Below are positions 7,579-15,090 of a stretch of DNA of 64,000 nucleotides, in pieces. The translations under genes were made by a program, and so were the position numbers. The DNA lies in NCBI RefSeq assembly GCF_044454545.1, contig NZ_JBITDV010000005.1:496001-560000 (forward strand). The letters run 5' to 3'. Source of the stretch: Cryptosporangium sp044454545 (GTDB taxonomy: Bacteria; Actinomycetota; Actinomycetes; Mycobacteriales; Cryptosporangiaceae). How positions within the stretch are numbered: the stretch's first letter is position 1; each line of letters begins with the position of its first letter. The notes beneath the pieces are model-generated. The model had not been told where the DNA came from and made no database searches. It was given only the letters and a program-made list of their open reading frames with translations.

Positions 7579-8160
7579 GTGAGTTTCGCTGCCTACTACG
7601 CCGATCCCGAGCCCCACGAGCACTTCACGGTGGTCCGCCTCTTCGAGGAGGCCTTCACCGCGGCGCTGCCCACCGGCGGTATCGCCGCCTTCCGATCGAC
7701 CTTCGGCGATCCCAACGCCGGCTCGTCGGACGCCGGCTGGTACCTCGACCTCGCCAGCGGTGCCACCATCGAGCTGAACTGCAACGGCGGCGCGGGCAAC
7801 GGCGGCGGCGGGCCCCTCGGTCAGACCGCGGAGTCGATCGTCTACGGGCCAGCGGCCGCCCCCGCCGCGGTACCAGATGTTCCGACCGACGGATCCGGCC
7901 GCGTCCGGCTGGCCGACGTCGAGGCCTGGATCGCAGCCGTCGTCACCCACGCGGCCCCGGTCGACCAGGACGGCCAATCGTGGCTCCGTGACGTCGAGCG
8001 CTACAGCCTCCGGCCCGACCGCGGCGCGTCGCCGCACAAATACGGGGTGACCGCCCGCACCCACGCGGGCGGCGGCACGTTCATCTACTTCCGCTACGCC
8101 ACGCCCCGAGGGCAGCAGCCCCGCGGCGAGCAATACACCGGTGTCCCGGACGCTGTCTGA
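7579..8160 (+). CDS. Hypothetical protein
   Basis: 193 residues from a GTG start. No membrane span or signal. There is a Gly-rich centre (NCNGGAGNGGGGPLG) and a beta-rich end (FIYFRYATPRGQ). I do not recognise the family. It is the last gene of the rightward accessory block; a bidirectional terminator separates it from the late lysis genes that converge on it. Confidence 0.65.
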   Translation: MSFAAYYADPEPHEHFTVVRLFEEAFTAALPTGGIAAFRSTFGDPNAGSSDAGWYLDLASGATIELNCNGGAGNGGGGPLGQTAESIVYGPAAAPAAVPDVPTDGSGRVRLADVEAWIAAVVTHAAPVDQDGQSWLRDVERYSLRPDRGASPHKYGVTARTHAGGGTFIYFRYATPRGQQPRGEQYTGVPDAV

Positions 8161-8323
8161 CCATCGTGCCTGTGGACAGCCGGAGCAGCATCAGTCTCGA
8201 CTCGGGCATCCTGGTGTAGTCGAGCGGGACGAGGATCCCGGGCAGGCGCCGGCCGCGGCCGCGGCCGCGAGCAGGCGGGGCGCCGAGCTCTGGAGCGCAC
8301 CCCCGCGCGACCCTGAAACGACG

Positions 8324-8363
8324 GAAGTGGCCCCGTCCTCCAGGAGGAGGACGGGGCTACTTC
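8324..8363. terminator. Bidirectional terminator between accessory and late genes
   Basis: 18-bp arms (8324-8341 and 8346-8363) with one mismatch and an AGGA loop; core arm CCCCGTCCTCC. It sits between convergent transcription units, so it can serve both. Confidence 0.8.
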
Positions 8364-8398
8364 GACCGAGATGCAGTTCACCTAACCCGGCGGCGAAC

Positions 8399-8689
8399 CT
8401 ACCGCAGCGGCGCTCGCCGAGCGACGTCGCCAGGGCGCGCCTGGTGCCGGGTGCGATAACCCGCGATAAACGCGGCGGCCGCGGGGACGAGCGGCACGAC
8501 CGCGGTTTCGATCGGATCGGGTAGCCAGGCCAGCAGCGTGAGGTCGGCGTCGAGGAACTGCAGGATGGTGAGACCGACGACGCCGGCGACGTATGAGCCG
8601 ATCGTGGCCCAGGTGACCTTAGGTTCGGGCGCGCGGTGCTTGGCGACCGGGCGCTGTGCGGGCGGTGGTTGTGCTGGGTACTCGTACAC
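8399..8689 (-). CDS. Holin-like membrane protein
   Basis: 96 residues. A Pro/Gln-rich N-terminus of about 25 residues is followed by two hydrophobic helices (IGSYVAGVVGLTILQFL and TAVVPLVPAAAAFIAGY) and a basic tail ending RRAPLR. Size, two-span topology, charged end and position as the last late gene, next to a lysin candidate, fit actinophage holins. No sequence signature proves the function. Confidence 0.6.
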   Translation of the reverse strand: MYEYPAQPPPAQRPVAKHRAPEPKVTWATIGSYVAGVVGLTILQFLDADLTLLAWLPDPIETAVVPLVPAAAAFIAGYRTRHQARPGDVARRAPLR

Positions 8690-8698
8690 GCAGATCTC

Positions 8699-9031
8699 CT
8701 ACTCGACGGGCGTGGGCGATGGGCTGATGACGACGATCGGTGACTCGATCCCGCGCTCGATCCGCCAGAGGTGCAGGCCCAGCCAGGGGACCACGCCGAG
8801 GACCAGGGCGAGCATCACGGTGCTGAGGTACAGCGCCAGCTCGACCCGCAGGGGTGGCCGGTAACGCAGCTCCACCACCTCGGGCCGGGGATCGATCGCC
8901 GGCATCTGCCTGGTCTGGGCGATCGGCGGCCGCACCGGTGCGCGGCCGCGGGCGTGCCGGAACGGCTCCGGCTCAGCCGGCGGCCGGTACGCGACCTGAC
9001 CGCGGCCGCGGCGGTGACTCGGCGCTGTCAC
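8699..9031 (-). CDS. Single-span membrane protein, lysis region
   Basis: 110 residues. An Arg/Pro-rich cytoplasmic part of about 60 residues (HRRGRGQVAYRPP) precedes one membrane helix (LALYLSTVMLALVLGVVPWL) and a short external end rich in Ser/Pro. Its start overlaps the upstream gene by 4 nt (ATGA), so it is translationally coupled. The lysis location suggests an accessory holin or spanin-like helper; this is inference. Confidence 0.6.
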   Translation of the reverse strand: MTAPSHRRGRGQVAYRPPAEPEPFRHARGRAPVRPPIAQTRQMPAIDPRPEVVELRYRPPLRVELALYLSTVMLALVLGVVPWLGLHLWRIERGIESPIVVISPSPTPVE

Positions 9032-9273
9032 CGGCCGCTCTGCAGATAGGCCAGGATCAGCGGCACGAGCACGGAGAAGACGACCGCGAGCCCGGCCTGC
9101 CAGCGACGGGACTCCGCCACCGCCAGTCGCGCTTCGAGTTCGGCGACGTCCTTCTGTACCGCGGTGAAGCGGATGTCGACTTCGCTGCGAGAGACGAGCT
9201 GCCGCACCTCCATCGACAGCGCGTCGATGCGCCGGCCGACCTCGCCGAGGGTGATGTCGTCAGCCATCTCCAC
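9028..9273 (-). CDS. Coiled-coil membrane protein, lysis region
   Basis: 81 residues. An amphipathic coiled coil (about 10-55, e.g. EVGRRIDALSMEVRQLVSR and LEARLAVAE) precedes a C-terminal membrane helix (AGLAVVFSVLVPLILAYL). GTG at 9273 directly follows the stop of the lysin candidate and is preceded by GGGGCGG; the internal ATG at 9267 is possible. Small coiled-coil plus helix proteins of this kind are common beside endolysins in actinophages. Confidence 0.65.
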   Translation of the reverse strand: MEMADDITLGEVGRRIDALSMEVRQLVSRSEVDIRFTAVQKDVAELEARLAVAESRRWQAGLAVVFSVLVPLILAYLQSGR

Positions 9274-10050
9274 TCAGCCGCCCCGCACGGTCCGCGGGTC
9301 ACCGGTGCCGCCGAGCAGTTGCTCGAGGCGCAGCAGCGCGTTCTCGATTCCGGTGAACCGCTTGTTGAGCAGCTGGAACGCCCGGTCGTGTTCGAGGGTC
9401 TTCCCGACGCTCCAGCCGATGAGGCTGTCGAGCGTGACCTCCTCCTTCACACCGTCGCCGTTGCGGTCCACCTGGAACTTCGTGCTGCCGTCCATGTCTT
9501 CGTCCTCTCCTTCGGGCCCGTCAGGTCCCCAGCCGGCGAACAGGCGATCGCCGAGCGTCTCGTCCAGGGCGTGCGCGCGGCCCACGCCGACGTGACACCA
9601 GGAGGTGTGGCCCTGGCCGGTGTAGATCTCCCACTCCCAGCCGGTCGACGCCGCGGCGTACATCGCGCGTACGCCGTCGATCGCCGCGCCGGTGATCAGG
9701 TCGGGGTCGCCGATCAGCTCGGCGACGTCGGGCAGCTCGTCCGCTGCGCAGCGGCGCCGGACGTCCTCGAGCCACTCGCCGTGATAGCCCCAGGTGCCGC
9801 GGCCGATGTCGATTGCGCACGCCGCCCGCAGGTCCGCCGGCGGCTTGTTGACGTTGCCCTGCAGCGAGTAGTCGCTCTGGTGGCTGGTGCCGAGCAGCCG
9901 GGACACCGATAGGTGGTATCCGCCGTGGTGGTCGTCGTCGCCACCAATCCCGACCAGGACGGCGCCGAGCCGCTCGAGGTGGTCGTCGAACGAGAGCAGC
10001 GCAGGCGCAGCGTGCTCGTTGTACTTGCGGAACTGGGTCATCGCGGCCAC
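9274..10050 (-). CDS. Putative M15-like peptidase (endolysin candidate)
   Basis: 258 residues from a GTG with GGAGG at 8 nt. The middle carries GYHLSVSRL, then SDYSLQ, then CAIDIG, and later a GHTSWCHVGVG strand. This order resembles phage M15-type peptidases (SDHNP, AIDI, then HTxxxHISV). The terminal HxH appears as CxH here, so a zinc ligand may differ. The last ~70 residues form a helix-rich tail that may bind wall or structure proteins. It lies between the tail genes and the holin-like genes, the normal endolysin position. No other lysin is visible in the prophage. Confidence 0.5.
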   Translation of the reverse strand: MAAMTQFRKYNEHAAPALLSFDDHLERLGAVLVGIGGDDDHHGGYHLSVSRLLGTSHQSDYSLQGNVNKPPADLRAACAIDIGRGTWGYHGEWLEDVRRRCAADELPDVAELIGDPDLITGAAIDGVRAMYAAASTGWEWEIYTGQGHTSWCHVGVGRAHALDETLGDRLFAGWGPDGPEGEDEDMDGSTKFQVDRNGDGVKEEVTLDSLIGWSVGKTLEHDRAFQLLNKRFTGIENALLRLEQLLGGTGDPRTVRGG

Positions 10051-10093
10051 GACGCAGGCCTCCGATCCGGTCGGAAATGTGGAACCACCGCGC

Positions 10094-12472
10094 TCAGTGG
10101 CGGGTACGGCGGCGCTGCAGCTGCGCGATCGCGCGGGATGTTGAGAGGGCGTCGGTGTCCAGCTCGAGCTCGACGGTTCCGTCGGAGAGCCGGAAGTCGG
10201 TCGCGACGATCCGGAAGTTGGTGACGCCGTCGCGGCCGTCGGAGTTGAGTGCGTTGGGCAGCGGGTCGACGCCGCGGACCTGGATCAGCCCGCCGGCGCG
10301 GATCTTCTGTGGGGGGTCCTGGTGTCCGGTCTCGAAGTTGGGGACCGGGCGGGCGATGGTGAGCCGGCCGTTCTGGCTGGGCATCGCGTGCTCGCCTAGG
10401 TACGCGTCGCCGGTGCTGATGGCCGCGGCCGCCGAGCCGATCTCACTGCCGAGGTCGATGCGGTCCGAGCGCGTCAGACCGGCGCGGGTCAGAACCGGGA
10501 CACTGTTCGTGCGAGTGGTGGTTTGCTGCCGGCCGACCTTGTTGGTCCAGGTGACGGCGACCTTGTTGTAGAGATCGGCGGCCGAGCCCGGCGACGACCA
10601 CCCGTCCTCGATACCGGCCGAGTACTTGATGTTCGTCGGCCAGGGGCGCCACTCGATACGCCACTTCCCGGACCTGGCGATGGTCTCCCAGGCTGCCCAG
10701 TAGAACGCGCCCTCGAGCGCCATCAGGTCGTTGAACGTGTCGACGACCGTGGTCGAGTCGTAGGCCAGCTGGGTGATGTGCTGGCTGGTCTCCTCGATGA
10801 AGGCGTCGAGCGGGTCGTACTGGCTGGTGTGCGACCCGATGAGGTCCTGCACGATCTGGCTGGAGGTGACCCACGGATCGGAGTGGTCGCTGACCGGGTG
10901 GCCTTCTTCGTCGACCAGCGCAGAGCGTACGACGATGTCGTACCAGAACGTCCAGATCTCGTCGGAGGTCGGAGAGCTGGGGTTGGTGCGGTCCATGCGC
11001 AGGTGGAGCATGGTCTGCCCGAAGGCAAAATCCACGCCGACTTCTCCGAAGAACGACGTCGGAGACGTGCTGATCGTGGTCGAGTCGATCAGTGTTGCCG
11101 CGGGATAGACGTACATGCGTGATTCCCAGCCCGGCGATGTGTCGCTGGCGTACGCGGTCGCGCGAACGGATCCGAGCGCGAGGCCGGCGTTGTAGATGCG
11201 CAGGGACCGGGCGCTGACGTACTGCGGCGCGGCGGCGGCGACGCCGCCGGGAAACGCGACTTTGACGCCGTCGTTGTCGTTGGCGTCGGTGAAGGTGCTG
11301 ACGGTCGTGTTGGCTTTGCTGCCGCCGAATTTCACGTAGTGATCGATCGAGGTGTCGATCGGCACGTACGGGAAGTGCTCGTCCTGCGCGTGCGCGGACG
11401 GGCCGATCGCGGTGACGTCCCAGACCTGGCCGTCCTCGCCGGAGCTCTTCCCCGGATCCTCGATCCGGCCTTCCCAGAGCGTCGAGCCGTCCGTGGTGTC
11501 GTACACGTACATCCGGCCGAAGATCTGGATCTCGGGGCAGATCTCGTCGACGGGCCGGTGCAGCGAGAGGGTCGCGGAGGAGAACCCGCCAGGCGCCCGG
11601 GTCCGGAACGTCAGATCGCGGACTTCCTCGACGAGCAGCACGTCGGCGAGGTGGCTGGTCAGCCGGACCGAGATCGGCAGCAGTAGCGACCCGTCGAGGC
11701 CGACCGCGACCCGGTTGGACGGAGGCAGCCGGGTGTCCGGTGCGCGGAGGATGATCGCGCCCGGCGGCAGCGGCCGGCGGCGCTGAGCCCGGATGTAGAG
11801 CGGTGGCGGTGCCGCGATCGGATCGGGAAGAAACAGCCCGAAACTGCCGAACTCCGTGAAGTCGGCCGCGCCGGCGTCGCGGTGCGATTGGAGGGTGGCG
11901 TACGTCGTCGACGTCGTCATCCACGCCGGGGTGCTCGCCGTCCGCAGCGTGGTCCACCCGACGCTGGCGTAGCCGTCGAGGGAGTAGTCGAAGACCACCT
12001 GTCCGGCGGCCTCGCGCACCCGCAGCCAAATCGGCGCGAGCGGGTTGAAGGCGGCGGTGACGGCCCCACCGTCCGCGAACCCGACCTGCAGTGCCGCGGT
12101 GAGCAGGCCCATCGCGGCGTCGGCCCGGAACAGGATCCGCGTTCCGGCCGTGACCGTGTCGGACTCGATGAGGAGATCCGCGTACGCCGTGGTGGCTCCG
12201 GCCGCCGAGGGCAGGGTGACGACCTGGGTCACGGCGGTCGAGCCGGGGATGCCGAAGGTCTTGGCGCTCCGGTAGCCGTTGAAGCCGGTGTCGCACTGAA
12301 CCCGGGCGCGGCCGCCGACCTCGCTCGTGACACCGAAGGTGTTCGGCCACCGCGTGGTGTCGAGGATGTTGTCCTCGAAGTCGTCGACGAGCGACTGGTA
12401 GAGCAGCCCAGGTGCGACCGGCCCGCGGGAGATGATCGGGCGGGTAGGAAACGAGCGACCTACTCGTGCCAC
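10094..12472 (-). CDS. Minor tail protein with lectin-like N-terminal domain
   Basis: 792 residues. Residues 25-220 are beta-rich and resemble a concanavalin-like jelly roll (FEDNILDTTRWPNTFGVTSE, later DYSLDGYASVGWTTL). A phage tail tip-like part follows (about 260-790: SNRVAVGLDGSLLLPISVRL, RMYVYDTTDGSTLWEGRIED), similar to siphovirus Gp37/endopeptidase-type tail proteins. It probably lies at the tail tip and takes part in host-surface binding. It is downstream of the Dit-like and two small structural genes, as expected for leftward late transcription. Confidence 0.75.
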   Translation of the reverse strand: MARVGRSFPTRPIISRGPVAPGLLYQSLVDDFEDNILDTTRWPNTFGVTSEVGGRARVQCDTGFNGYRSAKTFGIPGSTAVTQVVTLPSAAGATTAYADLLIESDTVTAGTRILFRADAAMGLLTAALQVGFADGGAVTAAFNPLAPIWLRVREAAGQVVFDYSLDGYASVGWTTLRTASTPAWMTTSTTYATLQSHRDAGAADFTEFGSFGLFLPDPIAAPPPLYIRAQRRRPLPPGAIILRAPDTRLPPSNRVAVGLDGSLLLPISVRLTSHLADVLLVEEVRDLTFRTRAPGGFSSATLSLHRPVDEICPEIQIFGRMYVYDTTDGSTLWEGRIEDPGKSSGEDGQVWDVTAIGPSAHAQDEHFPYVPIDTSIDHYVKFGGSKANTTVSTFTDANDNDGVKVAFPGGVAAAAPQYVSARSLRIYNAGLALGSVRATAYASDTSPGWESRMYVYPAATLIDSTTISTSPTSFFGEVGVDFAFGQTMLHLRMDRTNPSSPTSDEIWTFWYDIVVRSALVDEEGHPVSDHSDPWVTSSQIVQDLIGSHTSQYDPLDAFIEETSQHITQLAYDSTTVVDTFNDLMALEGAFYWAAWETIARSGKWRIEWRPWPTNIKYSAGIEDGWSSPGSAADLYNKVAVTWTNKVGRQQTTTRTNSVPVLTRAGLTRSDRIDLGSEIGSAAAAISTGDAYLGEHAMPSQNGRLTIARPVPNFETGHQDPPQKIRAGGLIQVRGVDPLPNALNSDGRDGVTNFRIVATDFRLSDGTVELELDTDALSTSRAIAQLQRRRTRH

Positions 12473-12482
12473 GGCGCCCCCT

Positions 12483-13193
12483 TCACCAGCTGGAGGCCCG
12501 CATCACGGCGGAGCTGTTGCCGCCGACGATCGGGCGGGTGGTCGGTCCGGGGGTGCCGGCACCGGGGGCCACGCCACCGGTGTTGATGTTGTCGAGCGTC
12601 GCGTTGGTGTTGCTGCCGCCGACGCGGTTGGTGCTGAACTCCCAGTTGAGGTCGGTCTGGGTTGTGAGCCAAGCGCCGAGCGATCGAGCGACCTGCCGCA
12701 TGATCGACCACGTCGCGCCGTCGGCCGACTTCATCCAGTAGATGTTGCTGGCGTCGTAGTACCAGCCCAGCCAGGCGTGATTCACCGCCGAATAGGTCTC
12801 GCTGACCGGGGTGCTCACGTCGGTGAAGGTGTTGTCGGTCGAGTAGAGGACCGCGGTGATCGTGGGTGTCGTGGGCGCGAGGTCCCAGTCGTAGGCGATC
12901 CGGATCGACGCGTCGGTGCTCGACGCATCGGCGATCGCCAAGAAGGTCTCTTGGTTGGTCGCCGCCGTGCCCTCCGGCGCGGGGACCGGCTTGCTGTAGA
13001 GCCCGCCGCCGGCCCACGAGTAGTTTCCCGACCGGGCAGCGTTGGCGAACGACGTCGCGCACACGACCGTCAGCGCGTTGCTCGCCACCGTCACGGCGCC
13101 GACCGACTGCGTGAACGGGGTATTGGCCTGGACGAGCGCGAGCGACCCCTGATTCGTCGGGAAGTCGGTGACCAGCGTCGTCAGGTCGGCCAT
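12483..13193 (-). CDS. Putative minor tail protein with carbohydrate-binding-like fold
   Basis: 236 residues, beta-rich, no membrane span. The sequence GLYSKPVPAPEGTAATNQET and YDASNIYWMKSADGATWSIM gives a jelly-roll flavour close to the N-terminal domain of the adjacent tip protein. It begins at the ATG at 13193, 12 nt after the upstream gene. Probably a receptor-binding or decoration component; the exact role is unknown. Confidence 0.6.
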   Translation of the reverse strand: MADLTTLVTDFPTNQGSLALVQANTPFTQSVGAVTVASNALTVVCATSFANAARSGNYSWAGGGLYSKPVPAPEGTAATNQETFLAIADASSTDASIRIAYDWDLAPTTPTITAVLYSTDNTFTDVSTPVSETYSAVNHAWLGWYYDASNIYWMKSADGATWSIMRQVARSLGAWLTTQTDLNWEFSTNRVGGSNTNATLDNINTGGVAPGAGTPGPTTRPIVGGNSSAVMRASSW

Positions 13194-13205
13194 CGGTAGA
13201 TCCGC

Positions 13206-13679
13206 TCAGCAGCGGCCGAAGAGCAGAACGGGCCGGGCGTTGACGTTCTGCACGGCGGTCAGCCGTACGACGAAACCCTCCTGCAGGTCACAGTCCGGTT
13301 CGTCCTGCAGCGGCTCGTCGTAGGCGAGAGTGCCGCCGTTAGGTGTCAGGCGGAATTCCTCGATCGGGGTCAGCGCGGTGGGCTCCGTCGTCCAGTTCCG
13401 CGCCGCAGTCACGCCGACTGTCGTGCTGCGTCCGGTGTGCAGCACCGGGGTGACGACCGTGTTGTTCGTCCCGGTCGGCGGCTGGGTGGCGAACGTCGAC
13501 CGGCATAACTCGATCAGGACGGGCGTGTTCGCAGCGTTGACGCCGTCGAACGAGATCCGCAGCCGCTTGAGGTAGATCGCGAACGCCGCGCCTGCCCGTA
13601 CGCCGAGGACGGTCTTGGCCACTCCAGCGGCCAGCGCGATGTCGGCGCCGGCGGGGAGAGTCCAGATGCCACCGCTCAC
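13206..13679 (-). CDS. Phage structural protein, tail region
   Basis: 157 residues from the GTG at 13679, preceded by GAGGAG. Beta-rich: begins VSGGIWTLPAGADIALAAGV and ends NVNARPVLLFGRC. The sequence FAIYLKRLRISFDGVNAANT is typical of small actinophage structural proteins found next to tail tip genes. I cannot assign a more precise role. A longer upstream frame would run into the Dit-like gene and is not used. Confidence 0.65.
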   Translation of the reverse strand: MSGGIWTLPAGADIALAAGVAKTVLGVRAGAAFAIYLKRLRISFDGVNAANTPVLIELCRSTFATQPPTGTNNTVVTPVLHTGRSTTVGVTAARNWTTEPTALTPIEEFRLTPNGGTLAYDEPLQDEPDCDLQEGFVVRLTAVQNVNARPVLLFGRC

Positions 13680-13689
13680 GTAGTGCTCC

Positions 13690-15090
13690 TCATGTGGTCG
13701 GGGGCCGCATGCCACCGAGGTACCGCGGCCAGTAGATGGGGACGGCTCTGACGCTGTTGTTCAGCAGGTGACCGGCGGCGCTCTTGGTGCCGGCGTCGTC
13801 CAGGACGCGGACGAGGTTGTAGGCGTCGTTGGGGCTGACCATCGGGGTTCCGCCGACGATCGGAATCAGGGCCGTCGGGTAGACCTCGCCGGCCGCGCCG
13901 AGGCCGTAGGCCTTGGGCCGGGCGGAGGAGTCGAGCATTAGCGACGTCGGGCCGGCCGTGCCGGGCCAGAGGATCTTGCACAGCCGGTCGTCGGCGGGCA
14001 TCCCGACGACCGCGTCCGTTTCGAGATTGCTCGCGCCGTCGGTGATGCACTGCTGGACGCGGATCTCGTAGCCACGTGCCGGGAGGTCGACGCCGCTGGG
14101 TCCGTCGGTGCCCGGGTCGTAGCCGAACGGGATCTGGATGGTGCCCAGGTCGACCCACCGCCAGACCGTGTCGGCGGGCAGTACGACGCCGACGGTGTCG
14201 GGGATGTACTCGGTGACGCCGTCGGGTGAGAACGCCAACCGGACGCGCACTTCGCCCGTCGCGTTGGTCTTCCGGAATCGGCCGTAGAGCCGGGACTTGC
14301 CGCGCACGTCGACACCGGGGACCGAGCCGAAGACGCCGGACAGGCGCGTCACGAAGTCGCTCGTCAGCGAGGTCGAGCGGGTGTAGTTGTTGCCGGTGCC
14401 CGAGGCGGTCGGGTCGTTCCCCGGCAGCGTCGTATTCGCGGCGCGATCCATTGCCTCGGCCTGCAGGATCCACGGTGCGTTGGCCGGGTTCCCGCGGCGG
14501 CGGACGGAGATCACCATCTCGCGGCGGCCAGGGGCGATGACGTCGTCTGCGTCGAACTCCAGGTACAGCGGAGTCTCGACGTCGCCGAGCACACCGTTGA
14601 CCTCGAAGTAGCAGCCGGTCGCCGGGTCACCGGAGATCGTCACCGGCGCGAGGGTCTGTTTGAGGCCGAGCGCGAACGGCTCCGCCTCGATCGGGATCGT
14701 GGCCTGCTTAAGGGTGGTCAGGATCTCCTCGAGCGGCCCGAGCTCGGACTTGATGGTCCGGTAGAACACCGGGTGCGTCTGGCCGGCTGGCCAGTGCCGC
14801 AGCAGGTTCGTCGGCCGGTCCAGCTCCCACGCCAGTCGCTGCACGGCGACGGCGACCGCGTCCTCATCCTCGGTCTGCAGCAGCAGCGCGAGCTTGAGTA
14901 TTTGGTTGCCGTAGGCGGCGGCCGGGATGTGGTCGCCGTGGGACATCAGATTCGTCACGCGCGCTCGACGCAGCGGAGGCGGCCCGAGCGTTGTGCCCGA
15001 CAGCAGCACACTCCACGGCGCCAGGGACAGGTCGAGCAGGATCGTCGGATCCTCGGTGATGGAGTCGACGAACTGGTAGAGGTCGGGCAC
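13690..15090 (-). CDS. Distal tail (Dit-like) protein
   Basis: 466 residues, directly downstream of the tape measure (its ATG abuts the tape measure stop). The N-terminus (PWSVLLSGTTLGPPPLRRAR, then ILKLALLLQTEDEDAVAVAV, then LAWELDRPTNLLRHWPAG) matches the Dit-type start that assembles the base of siphovirus tails. The long C-terminal part contains a beta-sandwich with YLEFDADDVIAPGRREMVIS. Order after the tape measure is the main support. Confidence 0.75.
   Translation of the reverse strand: MPDLYQFVDSITEDPTILLDLSLAPWSVLLSGTTLGPPPLRRARVTNLMSHGDHIPAAAYGNQILKLALLLQTEDEDAVAVAVQRLAWELDRPTNLLRHWPAGQTHPVFYRTIKSELGPLEEILTTLKQATIPIEAEPFALGLKQTLAPVTISGDPATGCYFEVNGVLGDVETPLYLEFDADDVIAPGRREMVISVRRRGNPANAPWILQAEAMDRAANTTLPGNDPTASGTGNNYTRSTSLTSDFVTRLSGVFGSVPGVDVRGKSRLYGRFRKTNATGEVRVRLAFSPDGVTEYIPDTVGVVLPADTVWRWVDLGTIQIPFGYDPGTDGPSGVDLPARGYEIRVQQCITDGASNLETDAVVGMPADDRLCKILWPGTAGPTSLMLDSSARPKAYGLGAAGEVYPTALIPIVGGTPMVSPNDAYNLVRVLDDAGTKSAAGHLLNNSVRAVPIYWPRYLGGMRPPTT

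Noticed and set aside
10443..12350. 635-codon leftward frame inside the minor tail gene
   Set aside because: Out-of-frame shadow, almost wholly Arg/Pro/His.
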